Shown piece after piece: positions 1 to 4,053 of a stretch of 5,869 nt of DNA; the first letter of the stretch is position 1; the number at the start of each line of letters is the position of its first letter. Location: assembly GCA_031273305.1 (NCBI GenBank), contig JAISSC010000137.1, forward strand, positions 1 to 5,869. The letters run 5' to 3'. The notes beneath the pieces were generated by a model, which worked only from the letters and a program-made list of their open reading frames with translations, had not been told where the DNA came from and did no database searches. The translations under genes and the position numbers were made by a program. This DNA is from Flavobacteriaceae bacterium. GTDB taxonomy: Bacteria > Bacteroidota > Bacteroidia > Flavobacteriales > Weeksellaceae.

Positions 1-67
1 GCTTATAATCAAACAGTTGTGCTATCCGCCCAAAGCTGTAAGATAAGATATTGTTTATTCCAGGCAT
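1..67 (-). CDS. Possible start of an unrecognised gene, running off the left edge
   Basis: An ATG (complement of 65-67) opens a frame that stays open for 22 codons to the window edge and reads MPGINNILSYSFGRIAQLFD and onward. I do not recognise the product. A stretch this short can be open by chance, and no TAnnTTTG box lies just upstream. It is listed only because the following 200 bases are otherwise gene-free and a divergent gene here would be natural. The plus-strand frames across the same bases close within about 85 nt and resemble nothing I know. Confidence 0.2.
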   Translation of the reverse strand, partial: MPGINNILSYSFGRIAQLFDYK

Positions 68-272
68 TTTTTCTAAGATTTTAGTTCATAATTATTGATG
101 TAAAATTATATATAAAATTACAATGTAAATGTACAATAAAAATTTCAATAAAACAACATGGAAATGATATTTATCACAAAATGACCATAAATAAACAGGT
201 AGAAATGTCCAATTTGAGTGTCTCTGTCAGTTATAAGATTGCCATGCTACACAATAATTAAATTAAAAAATA
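68..272. other. AT-rich intergenic stretch with no recognised gene
   Basis: About 200 bases of very AT-rich sequence with frequent stops in all frames. I see no gene, tRNA or strong hairpin. It probably holds the upstream part of the promoter for the riboswitch transcript, but no clear -33 TTG/TTTG box lies 17-23 nt before the -7 box at 273. Confidence 0.5.
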
Positions 273-280
273 TACCTTTG
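273..280 (+). promoter_or_regulatory. Bacteroidota-type -7 promoter box before the TPP riboswitch
   Basis: TACCTTTG matches the Bacteroidota housekeeping sigma -7 consensus TAnnTTTG exactly. Transcription would start a few bases downstream, almost exactly at the 5' base of riboswitch helix P1 (about 286), which supports both calls. A matching -33 box is not visible. Confidence 0.6.
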
Positions 281-285
281 CTGTA

Positions 286-394
286 TAAATAATAGGGGTG
301 CTTGTGTATAAAAACAGGCTGAGATCATACCCGACAAAAGACCCGACAAAAGGTTTCTTTTGTGCACTTGCCGGATAATGCCGGTAAAGGATTT
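286..394 (+). promoter_or_regulatory. TPP riboswitch (THI element)
   Basis: This is a thiamine pyrophosphate-sensing aptamer in the leader of the flavoprotein gene at 460. Signature parts appear in order. P2 is GGGGT (295-299) with ACCC (329-332). P3 is GCTTGT (300-305) with ACAGGC (314-319). The conserved pyrimidine-sensing CTGAGA is at 319-324. The pyrophosphate-sensing arm is CCGG-ATAATG-CCGG (371-384) with a short P4 (CTT/AAG type). A weak P1 can form from AAAT (287-290) and ATTT (391-394). The segment between P2 and P4 is longer than in the E. coli thiM aptamer and contains a perfect 7-bp hairpin (346-352 with 357-363). ACCCGACAAAAG occurs twice in tandem (329-340, 341-352). The gene starts 66 nt after P1. 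Confidence 0.9.
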
Positions 395-410
395 CTCCAT
401 GAATAATGAG

Positions 411-451
411 TTCCCTGTTATTTTATTGAAAATAATTTATTAATCTAAGGG
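411..451 (+). promoter_or_regulatory. Possible riboswitch expression platform masking the SD
   Basis: An SD-like AAGGG (447-451) lies 8 nt before the ATG at 460. CCCT (413-416) can pair with its AGGG (448-451). This encloses an all-AT 7-bp hairpin, TTATTTT (418-424) with AAAATAA (429-435) around an ATTG loop. Such a fold would hide the ribosome site, which fits translational control by the riboswitch. No GC-rich stem with a U-tract is present, so a transcription terminator is less likely. The pairing is short and is an inference. Confidence 0.35.
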
Positions 452-459
452 CATATCAT

Positions 460-1521
460 ATGAGTTACTTATCTGCGGAACTTCAATATCAGTTAAAAAA
501 AGAGGCAGCACAGGCAGAGAGAACAGGGAAGCTAACCCGCAAACAACTGGAAATAATCTACTCCGAGAAATTATTTAATCTTTTTGTGCCAAAGTCGCTG
601 GGCGGATTGGAATTAGGATTGGTCGAAGGATTACAATTGGAAGAAGAAATCGCAAAACTGGATGGAAGTCTGGGCTGGACAATAACCTTATGCAGCGGGG
701 CTAATGCTTTTGTCGGGTATTTATCTCCGGACGTTGCCTGCGATATTTTCAGCAATCCTAAGGTATGTTTTGCAGGAAGTGGAAAAATAGGAGGAATAGC
801 CAAAGAGACAGAAGACGGATATGTCGTTTCCGGAAGATGGAAGTACGTAACAGGAGCACCCCATGCTACGGTTTTTACTGCTAACTGTCGGATTGAAAAG
901 GCAGGTAAGCTCCTTACAAACGAAGACGGCTCACCGATTTACAGATCGTTCTTTTTTATCCCGGAGGAAGTGACCCTTATAGAAGACTGGCATACTATGG
1001 GACTGGTTGCTACCGCAAGCCATTCCTATGAAGTTGAAAAGTTGAAGGTAAATAAAAACCGGTCTTTCCTGATTGACGGAACTAAACGTACTGTGGAGCA
1101 TTTAATTTATCAATATCCGTTTTCACTGTTTGCAGAACTAACTCTGGCGGTGAATCATCTGGGAATACAGGAACATTTTCTGGAACAGGCTCAGGCTATT
1201 TTTGAAAGAATAGAAGAAACCGCACATAGGGATTTTCGGGCGCAGGTATTGGAAAAAGCCCGCCGGGATATTCTTGGAAGAAGAAATGACTTTTTTTCCT
1301 ATGCACAGGCTTCTTGGGAGGAATTGGAGACCGTAGGAGAAATATCGGAGGAACTTACAAAAAGAATAAGCGGGTTATGTCGGGAGATCGTCAAAAAGGG
1401 AAGAGATGCAGCATTAGAAATATATCCATATTTGGGAATTTTCGCTTCTAATACGGAAACAGAAATAAACAGGATAATTAGAGATATATTAACCGCCGGT
1501 CAGCATAGTTTATTGTTGTAG
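460..1521 (+). CDS. Acyl-CoA dehydrogenase-fold flavoprotein (group D monooxygenase-like), TPP-riboswitch controlled
   Basis: This is a 353-residue protein of the acyl-CoA dehydrogenase/flavin-dependent hydroxylase superfamily, predicted cytoplasmic with no signal peptide. The N-terminal helical domain contains LFVPKSLGGLE (about 41-51). The central beta-domain reads FAGSGKIGG...DGYVVSGRWKYVTGAPHAT (104-137), the FAD-contacting pattern of HsaA/DszC/HpaB-like enzymes. WHTMGLVATASHSYEV (177-192) follows the W-x-x-x-G-x-x-x-T-x-S pattern of that group. The C-terminus ends RDILTAGQHSLLL, matching the RD(L)xTAxxH tail that carries a conserved His (here H349). The protein is somewhat shorter than typical members (about 390-400), but both ends look intact. 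Acyl-CoA dehydrogenases usually have a different C-terminal motif, so a two-component oxygenase or oxidase role is favoured. The substrate is unknown. The upstream TPP riboswitch suggests a thiamine-related role (inference). The ATG at 460 has an AAGGG 8 nt upstream. Confidence 0.85.
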   Translation: MSYLSAELQYQLKKEAAQAERTGKLTRKQLEIIYSEKLFNLFVPKSLGGLELGLVEGLQLEEEIAKLDGSLGWTITLCSGANAFVGYLSPDVACDIFSNPKVCFAGSGKIGGIAKETEDGYVVSGRWKYVTGAPHATVFTANCRIEKAGKLLTNEDGSPIYRSFFFIPEEVTLIEDWHTMGLVATASHSYEVEKLKVNKNRSFLIDGTKRTVEHLIYQYPFSLFAELTLAVNHLGIQEHFLEQAQAIFERIEETAHRDFRAQVLEKARRDILGRRNDFFSYAQASWEELETVGEISEELTKRISGLCREIVKKGRDAALEIYPYLGIFASNTETEINRIIRDILTAGQHSLLL

Positions 1522-1571
1522 ATTCCCGGACTTTGACTATGCGACACCCTAAATGATTTTTTTGAGAGCCT
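1522..1571 (-). repeat. Repeat module R1, copy 1 (inverted relative to 3888-3936)
   Basis: This module starts directly after the stop codon of the flavoprotein gene. Its reverse complement aligns over about 50 nt to 3888-3936, with a perfect 20-nt core (1543-1562 against 3897-3916), a shared 9-nt GTCAAAGTC block, and a 2-nt gap between them. It has no coding content. Confidence 0.75.
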
Positions 1572-1617
1572 CTTGTCATCGTGTTGGTAAGCTAAAGCAT
1601 ACGGTTAATAAAGTGTC

Positions 1618-1630
1618 GTCCCTCCGGGAC
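1618..1630. repeat. 13-nt mini-hairpin GTCCC-TCC-GGGAC
   Basis: A perfect 5-bp stem with a 3-nt TCC loop. It is one of six related 13-nt hairpins in the window, and its outer pairs differ from the AGCCC-TCC-GGGCT form. Confidence 0.6.
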
Positions 1631-1639
1631 TTTGATTGC

Positions 1640-1685
1640 GAACAGGTTGGCGACCTGCGGTTATGAAGGTTCAGCCCTCCGGGCT
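1640..1685 (+). repeat. REP-like 46-nt unit U, copy 1
   Basis: This copy has a degraded 21-nt palindrome (1640-1660, right half CGACCTGCGG intact), a TTATGAA-containing spacer, and the mini-hairpin AGCCC-TCC-GGGCT (1673-1685). It matches copy 2 (3724-3769, opposite strand) at 37 of 46 positions. It lies between the convergent ends of the flavoprotein and isochorismate synthase genes, where its hairpins could stop transcription or protect mRNA 3' ends, as REP sequences do in enterobacteria (inference). Confidence 0.75.
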
Positions 1686-1687
1686 AA

Positions 1688-1714
1688 ATTCCGTCAGGGA
1701 TTCAAGCTCGGTAG
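1688..1714 (-). repeat. Repeat module S, copy 1 (inverted relative to 3452-3478)
   Basis: 27 nt whose reverse complement matches 3452-3478 at 25 positions. It contains the CAAGCTCGGTAG block that also forms the right arm of the 13-bp inverted repeat at 3559-3571. It ends 19 nt before the stop codon of the isochorismate synthase gene on the minus strand. Confidence 0.7.
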
Positions 1715-1733
1715 GTATAGTTAAGTAAAATCT

Positions 1734-2750
1734 CTATTCGAGGCACAGGCTTTCGGTTATCGAGCCGGCTTTTAGCTCTGTTTCCTTCCATTCTTTTTCA
1801 GAATTGCTTTGGGCGGTAATTCCTCCTCCAACAAAAAGTAAGGCTCCGTTTCTGTAAAGTTTTCCGCATCGCAGGTTAACGAAGTAGTTTTCAGAATCAG
1901 GAGTTTGTAGTCCGATATATCCGGCATAAAAATCACGATTATAGCCTTCTTCCCTCAAGATAAAATCACGGCTTATTTCCAAAGGCAGACCACAGACCGC
2001 AGGGGTAGGGTGGAGGGCTTGGATCAGCGTTGCAGGTTCAGTGGAACTCTCCAATTTAGCCGAAAAATAAGTAATCAGATGTTTGATATGCCCTAAATGT
2101 AACGTGTTGGGGCCGTTTAGAGAAATAAGGGAAGAATAATTCTTAAGTTTTTCATGAATGTACTCCGTCACATACCGATGTTCCTTTATCTCTTTTTCTT
2201 CCCAAAGAAAAGAATCTCCATCCGGGAGGGTTCCGGCGAGGGACATGGTTTTAAAAACAGAGTTCTCAAAAGTTCCCAATACCTCAGGAGTAGCACCCAG
2301 CCATACTTCCGCCGTGTTCCAATAGCTTAGATGACAAAAAGAGTTGGGATGTTTTTTACACAGGAATAAAAAGGACTGAATCGGGTGTATTTCAGATCTT
2401 GCTATCCATTTTTCACGAGATATTACGATTTTACGCGCTTTTTCTTCCTCTAAGAACCGAATAGTTTTATCTAACAGCTTTTGATAACCATCTTTGGAGA
2501 TTACGTTCGTGTTCTCTCTTACGGAAAGAGGAACCGAAAACTCTTTTTTCAGTTCCGAAATGGTTAATTCCTGAAATTCGGAAAAGTGGAATATATATTT
2601 TTTTGACGTGTCAAAAGAAGTAAAAGAATAGATATTTTGTCCGGTATTATCTTCTGTCAGTAAATAAATCTTACTTTCTCCCGGAAGACGGATAAAAGCA
2701 AATGCCCGATTTTGTAAAATTTGAGCCTCTATAACTTCAGGAAAAGACAT
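1734..2750 (-). CDS. menF: Isochorismate synthase (MenF/EntC family)
   Basis: Converts chorismate to isochorismate with Mg2+, the committed step of menaquinone synthesis; cytoplasmic. The 338-residue protein carries the C-terminal chorismate-binding fold from about residue 85 on. KIVISR (107-112) holds the expected general-base Lys (K107). VWLGATPEV (149-157) holds the general-acid Glu (E156), 49 residues away as in EntC/MenF. TMSLAGT follows at 168-174, then an E-H pair at 190-191 in the metal-ligand region. LHPTPAVCGLP (246-256), YNRDFYAGYIG (270-280), and GGGITAQS...EWKETELK (308-327) complete the family pattern. The protein is shorter than enterobacterial MenF, lacking much of its N-terminal region. 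The start codon overlaps the stop of the upstream thioesterase gene by one base (TAATG), implying translational coupling. menD is not directly downstream; a repeat island follows instead. A siderophore or salicylate role is a less likely alternative. Confidence 0.9.
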   Translation of the reverse strand: MSFPEVIEAQILQNRAFAFIRLPGESKIYLLTEDNTGQNIYSFTSFDTSKKYIFHFSEFQELTISELKKEFSVPLSVRENTNVISKDGYQKLLDKTIRFLEEEKARKIVISREKWIARSEIHPIQSFLFLCKKHPNSFCHLSYWNTAEVWLGATPEVLGTFENSVFKTMSLAGTLPDGDSFLWEEKEIKEHRYVTEYIHEKLKNYSSLISLNGPNTLHLGHIKHLITYFSAKLESSTEPATLIQALHPTPAVCGLPLEISRDFILREEGYNRDFYAGYIGLQTPDSENYFVNLRCGKLYRNGALLFVGGGITAQSNSEKEWKETELKAGSITESLCLE

Positions 2751-3184
2751 TAATTGAAATCCTTTTTAGCAACGATACGGTTAATCATGGTTACATAACA
2801 GTTTTTAAAAGTCTCTTCCTCGTTTTCGTTGTATACATTGATCTCTATGATGTGAGAAGTATTTCCCTTATGGATAAAATTAGCCGTAGCTTTGATCTTT
2901 CCGGTACGCACTGCTTTTAAATGATAACCGTTTACCTGAGTTCCGAAAACATAATATTCATTAGTATCAATAGTCGTCATGGATAGAATAGAGCCTACCG
3001 TTTCCGCAATAGAAAGAGAAATTCCACCATGTAAAAATCCCATAGGCTGGTGGACTTTAGAACTGACCTCCATTTCTGCCGTAATCGTGTCGCCGGTAAA
3101 TTCCGTATATACAATACCCAAATTTTCCATCAGGGTATTTTTGGAAGACTCGTTTAATCGTATCAGTATTTCTTCATTGCTCAT
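2750..3184 (-). CDS. Hotdog-fold thioesterase, PaaI/MenI type (likely DHNA-CoA hydrolase)
   Basis: A 144-residue single-domain hotdog acyl-CoA thioesterase. HQPMGFLHGGISLSIAETVGS (45-65) gives the catalytic set of the YdiI/EntH branch: Q46, H52 and E61, at the same spacing as Q48, H54 and E63 of E. coli YdiI. YdiI-type enzymes hydrolyse 1,4-dihydroxy-2-naphthoyl-CoA in menaquinone synthesis. It is first in a two-gene minus-strand unit with the isochorismate synthase (TAATG overlap), which supports a menaquinone role. The related EntH proofreads enterobactin synthesis, but no siderophore genes are visible. Family assignment is strong; substrate assignment rests on motif and neighbour. A -7 promoter box lies about 30 bases upstream. 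Confidence 0.85.
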   Translation of the reverse strand: MSNEEILIRLNESSKNTLMENLGIVYTEFTGDTITAEMEVSSKVHQPMGFLHGGISLSIAETVGSILSMTTIDTNEYYVFGTQVNGYHLKAVRTGKIKATANFIHKGNTSHIIEINVYNENEEETFKNCYVTMINRIVAKKDFN

Positions 3185-3211
3185 TTTTATCCCTTTAAGA
3201 CTATATTTCTA

Positions 3212-3219
3212 CAAATGTA
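3212..3219 (-). promoter_or_regulatory. -7 promoter box for the thioesterase/menF pair
   Basis: On the minus strand this reads TACATTTG, an exact TAnnTTTG match. It lies 27 nt before the ATG at 3184, giving a short A/T-rich leader of about 20 nt. No convincing -33 TTG is seen at the usual spacing. Confidence 0.5.
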
Positions 3220-3248
3220 AAAAATATTTGGTTTGGTGTCTTTATCTT

Positions 3249-3353
3249 AGGGCTACACAGATTCAACTAATGTTTTTTTATGATTTGGGCGTGCCTCTGT
3301 CGGGTCGGGCTTATCCCTCACGCAAGGTCACTTCCCTTGTCAGAGATAGCCCT
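3249..3353 (+). repeat. GGGCGTG/GGTCGGGC interspersed element, possibly a structured RNA
   Basis: Contains TTGGGCGTGCC (3285-3295), GGGTCGGGC (3302-3310) and TATCCCTCACGC (3312-3323). From memory, this combination recurs as an interspersed element in many Bacteroidota genomes; its function is unknown to me. Nested pairing is visible: AGGGCTA (3249-3255) with TAGCCCT (3347-3353), CTCTG (3295-3299) with CAGAG (3341-3345), CAAGG (3323-3327) with CCTTG (3335-3339), and a competing GCGTG (3289-3293) with CACGC (3319-3323). Strand is chosen only by the orientation of the remembered motif. Confidence 0.5.
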
Positions 3354-3378
3354 ATGCCTCAGGCGGAGCCGTAGCAGG
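3352..3378 (+). repeat. Direct repeat D, copy 1
   Basis: 27 nt matching 3938-3964 at 25 positions, including a perfect 19-nt core CTATGCCTCAGGCGGAGCC (3352-3370). The two copies bracket about 560 bp of the repeat island in the same orientation. The core can form GCC-TCA-GGC or GGC-GGA-GCC mini-hairpins. Confidence 0.75.
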
Positions 3379-3448
3379 AGAATTAATTAATTAATGTTAA
3401 CTGTTGTTGCATGTCTGACGACACGCCAAACACTATTACGTTATCCTT

Positions 3449-3571
3449 ATTCTACCGAGCTTGAGTCCCTGACGGGATTCGCAGGCGTAACCTTACCGTC
3501 TTTGTAAACGAAATGCGGCAATTCATAACGGGATAAAGGACATCCCATTCGGGATGTTAGCTCGGTAGAAT
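3449..3571. repeat. 123-bp element with 13-bp terminal inverted repeats, containing module S copy 2
   Basis: ATTCTACCGAGCT (3449-3461) is perfectly inverted as AGCTCGGTAGAAT (3559-3571). The left end contains module S (3452-3478), whose inverted copy is at 1688-1714. Just inside the right arm is a perfect hairpin CATCCC-ATTC-GGGATG (3541-3556), and inside the left arm a TCCC-TGAC-GGGA hairpin (3467-3478). It encodes no protein. The layout resembles a tiny non-autonomous (MITE-like) or REP-type element, but no target-site duplication is evident. Confidence 0.6.
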
Positions 3572-3664
3572 GAACAGTCTCCCCCACCCATAATAGCACG
3601 CTGTTAGGTGTGCAACAAATTGATACGCAGCATGTTGTGTCTTGTAACTGCGAGGATGTGCGAC

Positions 3665-3694
3665 GTAGAGACGTCCCAATTTGGTCTTCTCTGT
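3665..3694. repeat. GACGTCC-type imperfect palindrome, copy 1
   Basis: GACGTCCCAATTTGGTCTTC (3670-3689) matches 3974-3993 at 17 of 20 positions. The flanks GTAGAGAC and GTCTTCTCTG form a longer imperfect palindrome of the GTAGAGACG...CGTCTCTAC type. Both copies are followed by GTTAT and then a TTGCAT block, so the repeated unit extends past the palindrome. Confidence 0.5.
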
Positions 3695-3723
3695 GCGTTA
3701 TCATTGTTGCATACCGAAGGCAA

Positions 3724-3769
3724 AGCCCGGAGGGCTTGATTTTCATAACCGCAGGTCGGCGACCTGCGG
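3724..3769 (-). repeat. REP-like 46-nt unit U, copy 2
   Basis: On the minus strand this unit has a perfect 21-nt palindrome (10-bp arms CCGCAGGTCG/CGACCTGCGG around one base, 3749-3769). A TTATGAAAATCA spacer and the mini-hairpin AGCCC-TCC-GGGCT (3724-3736) follow. It matches copy 3 at 40 of 46 positions and copy 1 at 37, and points toward lower coordinates, opposite to copies 1 and 3. Confidence 0.8.
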
Positions 3770-3790
3770 GCAATGGCAACCTAATAACAC

Positions 3791-3827
3791 CGCCTGAAAG
3801 GCGGGACTAGTCTTGCCTTTCAGGCAA
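3791..3827. repeat. Two mini-hairpins of the CCT-TTC-AGG class
   Basis: CGCCT-GAA-AGGCG (3791-3803; reverse complement CGCCT-TTC-AGGCG) and TTGCCT-TTC-AGGCAA (3813-3827) share an inner stem and loop with the hairpin at 3880-3892, but have different closing pairs. They are 9 nt apart and face opposite ways. Confidence 0.6.
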
Positions 3828-3846
3828 TTGTGGGAGCGGGTATTCT

Positions 3847-3892
3847 CCGCAGGTCGCCGACCTGCGGTTATGAAGATTCAGCCTTTCAGGCT
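3847..3892 (+). repeat. REP-like 46-nt unit U, copy 3
   Basis: Perfect 21-nt palindrome (3847-3867), then TTATGAAGATTC, then AGCCT-TTC-AGGCT (3880-3892). Relative to copies 1 and 2, the second hairpin has changed both partners of its inner pair (C-G to T-A) and kept the stem. It faces copy 2, giving a head-to-head pair as in bacterial REP clusters. Confidence 0.8.
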
Positions 3893-3936
3893 GTCCAAAA
3901 AATCATTTAGGGTGTCATGGTCAAAGTCAGAACAAT
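3888..3936 (+). repeat. Repeat module R1, copy 2
   Basis: Inverted partner of 1522-1571, with an identical 20-nt core at 3897-3916. It overlaps the last 5 nt of unit U copy 3. Confidence 0.75.
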
Positions 3937-3937
3937 T

Positions 3938-3964
3938 CTATGCCTCAGGCGGAGCCATAACAGG
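3938..3964 (+). repeat. Direct repeat D, copy 2
   Basis: Second copy of the repeat at 3352-3378; the perfect 19-nt core is at 3938-3956. ATGCCT (3940-3945) can also pair with AGGCAT (3962-3967) around the loop. Confidence 0.75.
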
Positions 3965-3973
3965 CATTGTAGG

Positions 3974-3993
3974 GACGTCCAAATTTGGGCGTC
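3974..3993. repeat. GACGTCC-type palindrome, copy 2
   Basis: GACGTCC (3974-3980) pairs with GGGCGTC (3987-3993) over 7 bp with one G-T pair around AAATTT. It lies 60 nt downstream of the DeoR stop codon on the minus strand. It could act as an mRNA 3'-end structure, but no T-run follows in that direction, so I do not call it a terminator. Confidence 0.55.
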
Positions 3994-4053
3994 TTCACGT
4001 TATTAGAGTTAACTTTTCTTGCATTTACTAATGAACCTACACTTGTGAAATTA

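Larger units (their letters stand above)
3240..4053. other. Gene-free mosaic of interspersed repeats
   Basis: About 810 bases between the promoter of the thioesterase operon and the end of the DeoR gene. Short open frames exist on both strands, but they run through palindromes and repeat copies, have no recognisable domains, and encode low-quality peptides (recurring AGRRPAVMKI comes from the palindrome itself). The sequence is GC-richer than the flanking genes and packed with short inverted and direct repeats, itemised separately. No transposase, tRNA or CRISPR structure is seen. Confidence 0.75.

Noticed and set aside
558..803. 81-codon minus-strand frame
   Set aside because: Shadow of the flavoprotein gene on the opposite strand.
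1543..1562. Intrinsic terminator after the flavoprotein gene (T-run at 1557-1563)
   Set aside because: The T-run is not preceded by a GC-rich stem; it is part of repeat module R1, whose other copy is in the opposite orientation.
2979..3374. 131-codon plus-strand frame
   Set aside because: Its first two thirds are antisense to the well-supported hotdog thioesterase and the remainder lies in the repeat element.
3381..3394. AATT tandem microsatellite, possibly a replication or CRISPR-like repeat
   Set aside because: Only three and a half 4-nt units in an AT-rich context; no spacers, no iterons, no further copies.
3394..3507. 37-codon frame with an AGGAG 13 nt upstream (ATG at 3394)
   Set aside because: The spacing is long, the genome rarely uses SD sites, and most of the frame is repeat module S; no support as a gene.
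3447..3779. 110-codon open frame on the minus strand in the repeat island
   Set aside because: It runs through the S module, the terminal inverted repeats and unit U copy 2. Its peptide has no domain, and the AGRRPAVMKI stretch is simply a translation of the palindromic repeat.
3813..4031. 72-codon plus-strand frame (and the 66-codon frame at 3610-3810)
   Set aside because: Both are made of repeat copies (units U, R1, D and the GACGTCC palindrome) and have no leader, domain or codon pattern of a real gene.
3240..4053. Possible CRISPR array or retron in the repeat-rich gap
   Set aside because: Repeats are of different families, in mixed orientation and at irregular spacing, with no cas or reverse transcriptase gene nearby.
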